Shown: one piece after another, positions 6,914 through 12,980 of the stretch
Numbering within the stretch: position 1 is the stretch's first letter
Layout of the letters: every line of letters begins with the position of its first letter
DNA from: CAVSWN01 sp046728115
Lineage (GTDB): Bacteria; Acidobacteriota; Vicinamibacteria; Vicinamibacterales; CAVVIG01
Assembly (NCBI GenBank): GCA_046728115.1
Contig: JBKPDW010000293.1
Coordinates: 1-12,980 of the forward strand
Reading direction: 5' to 3'
DNA length: 12,980 nucleotides
The notes under the pieces: model-generated
Database searches by the model: none
What the model saw: the letters and a program-made list of their open reading frames with translations, nothing else
What the model was told of the DNA's origin: nothing
Made by a program: the position numbers and the translations under genes

Positions 6914-9036
6914 CACCCTGCACGGTCTGCGAACTCCACGCGGAGTCGACCTTCAAGATCGAGGGGATGGATTGCCGCGAGGAGGTGGCGATGCTCGAGC
7001 GTCGCTTCAGGAACCTCACGGGCCTCGAGGCCTTCACAGCAGATATCGTCGGTCAACGGCTGCACGTCAAGTACGACGCGGCCAAGCTGTCCGCGGGAGC
7101 CATCGCCGGTGCGGTTGCTGATACCGGCATGCGGGCATGGCTCGAGCACGAGGAACCGATCGCATTCAGCGAGCAATCGCTGCGGCGTCGGCAGGCGGGC
7201 GTGCTCGTGTCCGGCGCGGCGCTCGGTCTTGCGCTGGCCGCCGATCTAACGGGGGTCGGCGTTTGGTCCACGCTGCTGTACGGCGTGTCTTTCGTCACGG
7301 CGTTGCCGTTCACGATCCGTCGCGCCTGGCACGCCGTCCGCGTCGGATCGCTCGACATCAACGTGCTGATGATGATTGCCGCCACTGGCGCCATCGCGCT
7401 CGGTCAGCTTTCGGAGGCCGCCGCCGTGGTGTTTCTGTTCGCGGTCGCACAAACGCTCGAGGCACGTACGCTCGATCGCGCCCGCAACGCGATTCGCGGG
7501 CTCATGGAGCTGACGCCGAGCGAGGCCATCGTTCGCGACGGATCCATCGAGCGTTCGCTCCCCGTCGACGACATTGTTCCAGGGGCCGTCATTGTCGTGC
7601 GTCCCGGCGAGAAGATGCCGCTCGACGGCGTCGTTGTCGCCGGCCAAAGCTTTGTAAACCAGGCGCCGGTTACGGGCGAATCAATACCTGTCGACAAGGG
7701 CGAGGGCGACTCGGTCTTTGCGGGAACGATCAACGGCCGCGGCGCACTCGAGATCAGAGTCACGCATCGGCGTCGCGATACCACTCTGGCGCGAATCATC
7801 CATCTCGTCGAGCGTGCGCAGGCGCAGCGCGCGCCGGCGCAGGCGCTCGTGGAACGGTTCGCACGCGTGTACACGCCGGCCGTCATCCTCCTCGCCATTG
7901 GCATCGCCATCGTCCCGCCGCTTGCATGGGAACTCAGCTGGCATTCGGCGATCTACCGCGCGCTGGTCCTGCTGGTGGTTTCGTGCCCCTGTGCGCTGGT
8001 GATCTCGACGCCGATGTCGGTCGTCGCTGCGCTGGCTGGAGCGGCGCGCAAAGGCGTCCTCATCAAAGGCGGCGCGCACCTGGAACGGACCAGCCGCGTG
8101 CGGTGTGTCGCATTCGACAAGACCGGCACGCTGACGTATGGCACGCCGCGGGTGCTCGAGGTCGTCCCGCTGAATGGCGCTGGCGTTACCTCGGTGGTCA
8201 CACTGGCCGCATCGGTCGAGCGACGGTCCACGCATCCGATCGCACATGCGATCGTGCAGTACGCTGATTCGCTCCGCCTGCCGTCACTGCCCGCGTCAGA
8301 GGTCTGTGCGATGTCGGGGAGGGGCACGGAAGGACGCGTCGACGGCACTCGAGTGCTGCTCGGCAACCACCGGTTGTTCGAGGAGCGCGGCCTGTGCTCG
8401 CACGCGCTGCATGAGCGGGTGGTCGAGGCAAGCGCGGTGGGAAGCACGACAGTGCTGGTTGCGCGCGACGACGAGCCAATCGGCATCATCAGGATCACCG
8501 ATCGGGCGCGAGAGGCAGGAAAGGGAACCGTCGAGCTGCTGCGGCAGCAGGGCGTCGAACGGGTGGTGATGCTGACCGGTGACGGCCGTGCGACTGCGAG
8601 GACGGTTGCGGCGGAGCTCGGCGTCGACGACTTCCGCGCCGAACTGCTTCCCGAGGACAAGGTGAAGGCCGTCGAGGAACTGCGCGGCCGCTACGGCTCC
8701 GTGGCGATGGTTGGCGACGGAGTGAACGACGCGCCCGCGCTCGCGACCGCGGACGTCGGCATTGCGATGGGCGCCGCAGGCAGCGCGGTCGCGCTCGAAA
8801 CGGCCGACGTGGCGTTAATGGCCGACGAGTTGCTGAAGATTCCGTACACCTTTCGCTTGAGCCGCGCGACGGTGCGCAACATCAAAGCCAACTTCGCGAT
8901 TTCCATCGTCATGAAGGCGGCGTTCGTCGTGGCGGCGGTGGCGGGCGTGGCAACCCTCTGGATGGCGGTGATTGCCGACACAGGCGCGTCGGTCGTCGTG
9001 ATCGCGAACGCACTCAGGCTGCTGCGCGCGGACTGA
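6910..9036 (+). CDS. zntA: P1B-type heavy-metal efflux ATPase (Zn/Cd/Pb)
   Basis: 708 residues, full length for the family; it pumps Zn2+, Cd2+ or Pb2+ out across the inner membrane. It starts with a short CTVC pair (Cys4, Cys7) and one HMA domain whose loop is GMDCREE (Cys22, Glu24, Glu25), not the usual CxxC. Then come membrane helices, the actuator TGES (255-258), the transmembrane metal site SCPC (358-361), the phosphorylation motif DKTGTLT (Asp403), the nucleotide-domain HP pair (His442, Pro443) and GDGVNDAP (602-609). In the last helix ADTGAS supplies Asp690, at the place of the Zn-specific aspartate of E. coli ZntA. CPC plus this Asp points to Zn/Cd/Pb, not Cu. The start overlaps the repressor stop by 4 nt (ATGA), so both are co-expressed and induced by metal. 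Its stop TGA directly abuts the convergent gene's stop. Confidence 0.95.
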   Translation: MTPCTVCELHAESTFKIEGMDCREEVAMLERRFRNLTGLEAFTADIVGQRLHVKYDAAKLSAGAIAGAVADTGMRAWLEHEEPIAFSEQSLRRRQAGVLVSGAALGLALAADLTGVGVWSTLLYGVSFVTALPFTIRRAWHAVRVGSLDINVLMMIAATGAIALGQLSEAAAVVFLFAVAQTLEARTLDRARNAIRGLMELTPSEAIVRDGSIERSLPVDDIVPGAVIVVRPGEKMPLDGVVVAGQSFVNQAPVTGESIPVDKGEGDSVFAGTINGRGALEIRVTHRRRDTTLARIIHLVERAQAQRAPAQALVERFARVYTPAVILLAIGIAIVPPLAWELSWHSAIYRALVLLVVSCPCALVISTPMSVVAALAGAARKGVLIKGGAHLERTSRVRCVAFDKTGTLTYGTPRVLEVVPLNGAGVTSVVTLAASVERRSTHPIAHAIVQYADSLRLPSLPASEVCAMSGRGTEGRVDGTRVLLGNHRLFEERGLCSHALHERVVEASAVGSTTVLVARDDEPIGIIRITDRAREAGKGTVELLRQQGVERVVMLTGDGRATARTVAAELGVDDFRAELLPEDKVKAVEELRGRYGSVAMVGDGVNDAPALATADVGIAMGAAGSAVALETADVALMADELLKIPYTFRLSRATVRNIKANFAISIVMKAAFVVAAVAGVATLWMAVIADTGASVVVIANALRLLRAD

Positions 9037-10392
9037 TCAGCGCTCGTCGCGTGCGTCGTGTTCCGTGACGGGTGCGCGCTTCTTCGCTGTCGACAGCCAC
9101 ACTTTCGCCACGCGCAGTCCATCGAGGGCGTCGACACGCATCGTTCGGCCCTCGACCTCGATCGTGTCACCCACGCGCGCGCGTCGTCCGAGCCGGCCGA
9201 GCACGTACCCGCCAACCGTTGTGTAGGTTTCTTCGTCCACGTTGAGGCCGAACTGAGCGTTGACATCGCCGACCAGGGCCAGGCCGTCGATGTCTGCCGA
9301 GCCATCGGCTCTGGTGACAATGCGCGCGGATGTCGCGTCGAATTCACCGGGCACTTCGCCGATGATCCGCTCCATCAGCGATTCAAACGTGACCATTCCC
9401 GCGGTGCCGCCGTACTCGTCGATCACAATCGCTTCGCGCACGCGCCGCCGTCGCATTTCGGCGAGCAGATCGTCGGCGCGGAGCGTCTCGGGAACCGCCA
9501 GGACCTCGCGAGCCAGCGATCCCGCTGTCACGTGCTGATCCTGGTTGGCCACCGCGCGCAGGACGTCCCGGATGTGCAGGGTGCCGGTCAAATCGTCGAG
9601 ATCCGCACGATAGACCGGCAGCCGCGTGTGCCCGCCGCGCGCGATCTGCGGCACGAGATCGGGCAGCGTCGTGTCGGCCTGGACAGCGACGAGCTCGGTG
9701 CGCGGGATCATCACCTGCCCGGCGGTGAGATCGGCAAAGCCGAAGACGCGGTGCAGCATCTGCTCTTCCTGCTCCTCGAGGACGCCCGCTTCCTGGCTGG
9801 CCGTCACGAGCATCTTCAACTCCTCTTCGGAATGCACCATCGAGTGCCCGTCGCGGCCGCGGATGCCGAGGGCTCGGGTGATCGATCGCGCGGCGAGGTG
9901 CACCAAGCGTATGAACGGCCAGAACGCGCGCATGAACAGCTCGAGCGGTTTCACCACCCGGAGCGCCACGCGCTCGGATCGCTCGAGCGCGATCCATTTC
10001 GGTGTCAGCTCTCCGAAGACGATTTCCACCGCCGTGATGATCGCGAACGCAATCACGACGGCGATGCTGTGCGCGGTGGCCGCGGCGAGCGGCACCGGCA
10101 TGAATCCGAGCGGCGGCTCGATCAGCGACGCCAGCGCCGGCTCGGCGATCCAGCCGAGGCCGAGGCTTGCCATGGTGATGCCGAGCTGGGTGGCCGCGAT
10201 GTAGCGATCCGGCTCCGTGACCGCACGCCGGACCGCGCGAGCGCCTCGATGGCCTTCCGCGATGAGCTGATCGATCCGCGTTTTCCGCACGGTGACGATC
10301 GCGAACTCTGCGGCGACGAAGAAGCCGTTGGCGAACACCAGTGCCCACAGGCCGGCCAGCCGCCACATGGCCGTCGCTAACGACGCTTCCAT
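9037..10392 (-). CDS. CNNM/CorC-HlyC family membrane protein with CBS pair
   Basis: 451 residues in the order membrane CNNM (DUF21) domain, tandem CBS domains and CorC_HlyC domain. The membrane part (about 10-165) includes VAAEFAIVTVRKTRI and GELTPK (127-132), which are conserved in the family. The CBS pair spans roughly 225-345, with MIPRTELVAV, TRLPVY and VIDEYGGTAGMVTFE. The C-terminal domain (about 357-434) contains VGGYVLGRLGR. Such proteins are annotated as hemolysin-like or CorC; characterised members take part in magnesium or cobalt export, and the substrate here is not shown by sequence. I chose the ATG at 10392, which has GGAGG 6 nt upstream, over the TTG at 10395 with only 3 nt of spacing. 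It lies 36 nt downstream of the REC-PilZ gene on the same strand, so it is probably in the same transcript. It converges on the metal-efflux ATPase with no gap. Confidence 0.92.
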   Translation of the reverse strand: MEASLATAMWRLAGLWALVFANGFFVAAEFAIVTVRKTRIDQLIAEGHRGARAVRRAVTEPDRYIAATQLGITMASLGLGWIAEPALASLIEPPLGFMPVPLAAATAHSIAVVIAFAIITAVEIVFGELTPKWIALERSERVALRVVKPLELFMRAFWPFIRLVHLAARSITRALGIRGRDGHSMVHSEEELKMLVTASQEAGVLEEQEEQMLHRVFGFADLTAGQVMIPRTELVAVQADTTLPDLVPQIARGGHTRLPVYRADLDDLTGTLHIRDVLRAVANQDQHVTAGSLAREVLAVPETLRADDLLAEMRRRRVREAIVIDEYGGTAGMVTFESLMERIIGEVPGEFDATSARIVTRADGSADIDGLALVGDVNAQFGLNVDEETYTTVGGYVLGRLGRRARVGDTIEVEGRTMRVDALDGLRVAKVWLSTAKKRAPVTEHDARDER

Positions 10393-10398
10393 CAAGAG

Positions 10399-10403
10399 CC
10401 TCC
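10399..10403 (-). promoter_or_regulatory. Ribosome binding site deciding the CNNM/CorC start
   Basis: GGAGG on the minus strand lies 6 nt before the ATG at 10392 and only 3 nt before the in-frame TTG at 10395, favouring ATG. Confidence 0.6.
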
Positions 10404-10428
10404 GGTATGGACTGTAGCAGACCGCGCT

Positions 10429-11148
10429 TTACGCCTTGCGGTTCGAGAAGAAATGCGCGTCGACGAAGTGGTCGATGAGGGACTGGCGTTCGGGGTCGAC
10501 CGACTCGAATTGAATGCCCATGCCGACGCGCCGGTCGCTCCAGACCACGCGCCCTTCGGCGTCGATGTCGTGCTTCGATCCCGGCATGCGGAAACGAACC
10601 TTCATTTTTGAGCCATTTTCAAGCGGGCTGGTCGTGCGAATGGCGATGCCGCCGCGACCGAGGTTCAGCGTCAGCGCCGCCGCGATGGTGTTTCCATATC
10701 GGTACTGCACCGGAATGCCGAGCACCACGCGCGGGCTGCTGCGCCGGTTGAAATTGTCGGGGAACAGATGCGGGGCGAGGGCCGGTACGATGTGCTGGGC
10801 GGAGCTGTACTCGTTGATGTAGCCGGCAACGCCGAGCGCCGCGAGATCGCGAACGTCGCTCGCGCTGGCGATCGTGCCGCTGAACACCAGGATTGGCACG
10901 CGGCCGTCCGCAAGTTCGCGGATCCGGCGCACCAGCTGTACGCCCTGGGACTGAGGCAGCTGCAGGTCGAGCACGATCAAGTCGACCGCCTCGGACTGCC
11001 CGCGAATCTGCGCGATCAGATCGGAGGCATCGGTGGCGAGAATCGCCTTGTGTCCCGCCTGCTCGATCGCCGCCCGAAAACGCTCGCGTACGAAGGCGGT
11101 GTCGTCGGCAACGAGGACGGTCTTGGTGACGACCGATGTGCTGGCCAT
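10429..11148 (-). CDS. Response regulator with N-terminal receiver and C-terminal PilZ domain
   Basis: 239 residues. The receiver domain (about 9-126) has the acidic pair Asp15-Asp16, the phospho-acceptor Asp61 in VLDLQLP and Ser90 in VFSGT. The usual beta5 lysine is replaced: GYINEY has Glu113 where Lys is expected. The PilZ domain (about 135-225) has the c-di-GMP motif RSSPR (Arg136, Arg140), but its second motif reads NLGRGG (162-167) with Gly164 instead of Ser. It has no DNA-binding or enzymatic output domain, so it probably acts by protein contact that depends on phosphorylation or c-di-GMP. No histidine kinase is nearby. The ATG at 11148 was chosen because the receiver fold starts just after it and the frame upstream (to 11298) runs through the divergent promoter region; no strong Shine-Dalgarno is visible. 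Domain calls are firm; signalling ability is uncertain because of the substituted residues. Confidence 0.9.
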   Translation of the reverse strand: MASTSVVTKTVLVADDTAFVRERFRAAIEQAGHKAILATDASDLIAQIRGQSEAVDLIVLDLQLPQSQGVQLVRRIRELADGRVPILVFSGTIASASDVRDLAALGVAGYINEYSSAQHIVPALAPHLFPDNFNRRSSPRVVLGIPVQYRYGNTIAAALTLNLGRGGIAIRTTSPLENGSKMKVRFRMPGSKHDIDAEGRVVWSDRRVGMGIQFESVDPERQSLIDHFVDAHFFSNRKA

Positions 11149-11186
11149 TTGTGAACCGGGAACGCGCGGCGACGTGCCCCGGCGCG

Positions 11187-11216
11187 TTGCAGACCTGCGC
11201 AGGTTGTCGCTATACT
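11187..11216 (+). promoter_or_regulatory. Predicted sigma70-type promoter of the LysW-like/LarE operon
   Basis: TTGCAG (11187-11192) and TATACT (11211-11216) are separated by 18 bp. They lie about 107 bp before the ATG at 11323, giving a leader near 100 nt. The spacer contains a perfect 12-bp palindrome. Confidence 0.55.
11193..11204. promoter_or_regulatory. Perfect 12-bp palindrome in promoter spacer, candidate operator
   Basis: ACCTGCGCAGGT is its own reverse complement and sits exactly between the -35 and -10 boxes. That placement suits a repressor or a spacer-twisting activator. The regulator is unknown and the symmetry does not extend beyond 12 bp. Confidence 0.4.
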
Positions 11217-11238
11217 CGCGATCGTCCCGCCTGGGGGG

Positions 11239-11247
11239 ATTGTACCA
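11239..11247 (-). promoter_or_regulatory. Extended -10 promoter for the REC-PilZ/CorC transcript
   Basis: On the minus strand TGGTACAAT matches an extended -10 (TGnTATAAT, 5 of 6 in the hexamer). No clear -35 is present. Transcription would start near 11232 with a leader of about 85 nt, overlapping the divergent plus-strand promoter. Confidence 0.45.
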
Positions 11248-11322
11248 GCACGCCGCGCGTTGCCTGGAGCGTATTCCGTGAGAGAGCGGCAACGTCACGT
11301 GTTGAGAGCGATCGGAGCGCGT

Positions 11323-11580
11323 ATGCCCACCTGTCCGGAATGCGATGCCGAAATCGAGGTCGACGAGTTCGATGTCGACAAGGGCGATCAGCTTAGTTGC
11401 CCCGAGTGCGGCTCGAATCTCGAGGTGGTCGGTCTGTCCCCCATCGAGCTCGACGTTGCTCCCGATGAGGACGAGGAAGAAGAAGAAGAAGAAGACCTCG
11501 GCACGGACGACGATGACGATCTCGACGATTCCGACGCGACTGACGAGGACGACGAGGAGGACGAGGGTTGGGAGGAGTGA
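11323..11580 (+). CDS. LysW-like zinc-ribbon protein with highly acidic C-terminal tail
   Basis: 85 residues. The N-terminal half is a small zinc ribbon with two CPEC knuckles (Cys4, Cys7 and Cys26, Cys29), followed by GSNLEVVGLSPIELD. This resembles LysW, the amino-group carrier protein of lysine and arginine biosynthesis in Thermus and archaea. From residue 48 to the end 29 of 38 residues are Asp or Glu, ending GWEE. LysW ends in EDWGE, whose last glutamate carries the substrate; the same residues appear here in altered order, so a carrier role is possible but unproven. No LysX/ArgX-type ligase, kinase or reductase is in view. The ATG at 11323 has GGAG 5 nt upstream (11314-11317) and starts directly before the first knuckle; the frame is open to 11260, but that stretch shows no homology. 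The stop overlaps the LarE gene. It could also be a generic zinc-ribbon protein with an acidic tail. Confidence 0.8.
   Translation: MPTCPECDAEIEVDEFDVDKGDQLSCPECGSNLEVVGLSPIELDVAPDEDEEEEEEEDLGTDDDDDLDDSDATDEDDEEDEGWEE
11555..11560 (+). promoter_or_regulatory. Candidate ribosome binding site for LarE
   Basis: AGGAGG within the acidic-tail codons of the LysW-like gene lies 7 nt before TTG 11568 and 16 nt before GTG 11577, so it would favour the TTG start. A closer GAGGG at 11563-11567 could serve the GTG. The start of LarE therefore stays ambiguous by three codons. Confidence 0.4.
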
Positions 11581-12386
11581 TCGAGAAGGAAGCGGCGCTT
11601 GGTGACGCGCTCAGCTCCCTTCGGTCGGTCATCGTCGCGTACAGCGGAGGCGTCGATAGCGCGTACCTCGCCTACGTCGCTTCGCGAACGCTTGGCGATC
11701 GCGCATTGGCCGTGACGGCCGAAAGCCCGAGCTATCCGGAGCGTCACCGCCAGCTCGCCATTCGTATTGCGCGCGAGTTCGGCCTGCGCCACGAGATCAT
11801 CCAGACCCGCGAGCTCGAGGTGCCGGAATACCGCGCGAATCCCGCCAACCGGTGCTATTTCTGCAAGCGCGAGCTCTACTCACATCTCAGCCGGCTCGCC
11901 GCCGAGCGCGATGCCGTCGTCGTGGACGGCAACAACGCCGACGATCGCGGTGATTACCGTCCTGGACGCCAGGCCGCCCGTGAATTCGGCGTGTTGAGCC
12001 CGCTCGACGACGTCGAACTGACCAAGGCCGAAATTCGCGAGCTGTCGCGCCGCGCCGGGCTGCCGACCTGGGACGAACCGGCGTCCGCCTGCCTGTCGTC
12101 ACGAATTCCTTACGCGAGCGAAGTGACCAACGACAAGCTGCGCAGAATCGAAAATGCGGAAGAGTCGCTACGGGCGCTCGGGTTCCGCGTCGTCCGCGTG
12201 CGACATCACGACGAGGTCGCCCGGATTGAAATTGCCCGCGACGAAATGGCGCGTGCCCTCGACCCCGACATGGCCGCCGCGATCTCGCGCGCGCTCAAGG
12301 CGCTCGGCTATCGATATATCAGCCTCGATCTGGAGGGCTACCGCACCGGCAGCCTGAATGAAGGCCTGCTGCTGCGGCCCGAGTGA
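11577..12386 (+). CDS. larE: LarE-type ATP-dependent sulfur transferase (PP-loop, ATP pyrophosphatase superfamily)
   Basis: 269 residues, close to the known LarE length. In lactate racemase maturation LarE adenylates the pyridinium dicarboxylate precursor and transfers sulfur to it, leading to the nickel-pincer (NPN) cofactor. The PP-loop SGGVDS is at 23-28. Three cysteines match the subgroup reported to bind a [4Fe-4S] cluster: Cys93 and Cys96 in RCYFCK and Cys172 in SACLSSR, the last equivalent to the sacrificial cysteine of the Lactobacillus enzyme. VDGNNADDRGDYRPGRQA and LSPLDDVELTKAEIR are also typical. LarB, LarC and LarA are absent from the window, so another substrate is possible. The GTG at 11577 overlaps the upstream stop as GTGA; a TTG at 11568 (three codons earlier) is the alternative. 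The stop overlaps the next gene as GTGA, so the three genes are translationally coupled. Confidence 0.9.
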   Translation: MIEKEAALGDALSSLRSVIVAYSGGVDSAYLAYVASRTLGDRALAVTAESPSYPERHRQLAIRIAREFGLRHEIIQTRELEVPEYRANPANRCYFCKRELYSHLSRLAAERDAVVVDGNNADDRGDYRPGRQAAREFGVLSPLDDVELTKAEIRELSRRAGLPTWDEPASACLSSRIPYASEVTNDKLRRIENAEESLRALGFRVVRVRHHDEVARIEIARDEMARALDPDMAAAISRALKALGYRYISLDLEGYRTGSLNEGLLLRPE

Positions 12387-12980
12387 ATCGGCGCCGAGCG
12401 CGCGCTGCGGTCCCCGGTGTTCTCGCGCTGATTTTCCTGGCGTTTCATCTGCGGTTTCTTCCGCAATCGCTCGAGGATCTCGACTCGATCAACTTCGCGC
12501 TGGGGGTGCGGCACTACGATGTCGCCGAGCATCAACCGCATCCGCCCGGGTATCCGCTCTACATCCTGGTTGCAAAAGGCATTCGGACGTTCGCGAGTTC
12601 CGAGCTCGTCGCCCTGAGTGTGTTGAGCATCATCGCCGGCGCAGCCGGCATTGTCGCGATTGGCGCACTCGCCAGTCGTATCGGCAGAAGCGAAGCCGAG
12701 GCGTGGCCGATCGCTGCGACCCTGATCGCCCTCAGCTCGCCGCTGTATTGGTTCACGGCGTCGCGCCCGCTCAGCGACATGCCCGGTCTGGCCACGGCGG
12801 TTTCGATTCAGGCGATGACGGTTGCCGCGATGACGCCACGCGGCTTGTATGGCGCGATGTTTTGTGCCGCGTTGGCGACGGGGATCCGATCACAGATTGC
12901 GTGGCTCACGGTGCCTCTGGTGCTGTACGCCGTCACGACGCGGCTCTCTCATTCCTCGACAAGTTCGGGATGCCCTGAGC
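12383..12980 (+). CDS. GT-C (GT39/ArnT-like) membrane glycosyltransferase, N-terminal part; 3' end off window
   Basis: 199 residues are visible before the right edge. A basic N-terminus (NRRRARA) leads into a first membrane helix (about 10-24). The extracytoplasmic loop EDLDSINFALGVRHYDVAEHQPHPPGYPLYI follows, in the place where GT-C enzymes keep the catalytic acidic residues and with the HPPGYP motif seen in many uncharacterised bacterial GT39-like proteins. Several further hydrophobic helices follow (about 75-95, 115-132, 145-160, 175-195). Such enzymes transfer a sugar from a polyprenyl-phosphate donor on the outer face of the inner membrane; donor and acceptor are unknown here. The GTG start overlaps the larE stop by 4 nt (GTGA), with no distinct Shine-Dalgarno. 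Family-level assignment is good; a link to sulfur transfer is only positional. Confidence 0.75.
   Translation, partial: MNRRRARAAVPGVLALIFLAFHLRFLPQSLEDLDSINFALGVRHYDVAEHQPHPPGYPLYILVAKGIRTFASSELVALSVLSIIAGAAGIVAIGALASRIGRSEAEAWPIAATLIALSSPLYWFTASRPLSDMPGLATAVSIQAMTVAAMTPRGLYGAMFCAALATGIRSQIAWLTVPLVLYAVTTRLSHSSTSSGCPE

Noticed and set aside
7137..8267. 376-codon plus-strand frame inside the efflux ATPase gene
   Set aside because: An out-of-frame shadow rich in Arg and Ala; the ATPase frame carries every P-type ATPase motif.
9058..10380. 440-codon plus-strand frame opposite the CNNM/CorC gene
   Set aside because: An antisense shadow with His/Arg/Asp-rich composition and no domain.
11182..11263. 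9-bp direct repeat GCGCGTTGC at 11182-11190 and 11255-11263
   Set aside because: Short and made of common GC-rich words; two copies 73 bp apart could be chance, and neither aligns with a promoter element in the same way.
11149..11298. N-terminal extension of the REC-PilZ protein
   Set aside because: It covers the divergent promoter region and encodes Arg-rich sequence outside the receiver fold.
1..12980. CRISPR arrays, tRNA/rRNA genes, insertion sequences or phage genes
   Set aside because: No regularly spaced repeats, cloverleaf-like sequences, transposase or phage motifs, or terminal inverted repeats were seen on reading both strands.

Overview
The window is gene-dense, GC-rich bacterial DNA with short intergenic gaps and several 4-8 nt gene overlaps. 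The mix of a Gld-type ABC exporter with a DUF4340 protein, a REC-PilZ protein, a LysW-like zinc-ribbon protein and a GT-C transferase with a DLDSINFALG/HPPGYP signature fits a soil or sediment Acidobacteriota (for example Vicinamibacteria-like) genome. That placement is inference; there is no rRNA or other marker here. I see no tRNA, rRNA, CRISPR array, insertion sequence or prophage, and the longest gap without a gene is about 175 bp.

Region 1 (1-5950, minus strand) reads as one operon. In transcription order it holds an ABC ATPase, a GldF-type permease, a GldG-type auxiliary membrane protein, a DUF4340 membrane-anchored protein and a PBP4/DacB-type peptidoglycan hydrolase. The hydrolase has a lipoprotein signal and runs off the left edge. 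The first four genes form a conserved envelope ABC system of unknown cargo; the fifth ties it to cell-wall remodelling.

Region 2 (6048-9036, plus strand) starts divergently with a thiol peroxiredoxin. After an extended -10 promoter overlapped by an SmtB/ArsR-type operator come an ArsR/SmtB metal-sensing repressor and a P1B-type Zn/Cd/Pb efflux ATPase, coupled by an ATGA overlap. This is a self-regulated metal-efflux module.

Region 3 (9037-11148, minus strand) holds a REC-PilZ response regulator followed by a CNNM/CorC-type membrane protein with CBS domains. The latter's stop codon abuts the efflux ATPase's stop codon, giving a zero-gap convergent junction.

Region 4 (11187-12980, plus strand) starts from a promoter divergent to the response regulator, with a perfect 12-bp palindrome between its -35 and -10 boxes. 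It encodes a small LysW-like zinc-ribbon protein with a very acidic tail, a LarE-type ATP-dependent sulfur transferase with three conserved cysteines, and the start of a multi-membrane-spanning GT-C glycosyltransferase that leaves the window. The three genes overlap or nearly touch. The LysW-like/LarE pairing, without LarB, LarC or a LysX-type ligase in view, is the least explained part of the window.
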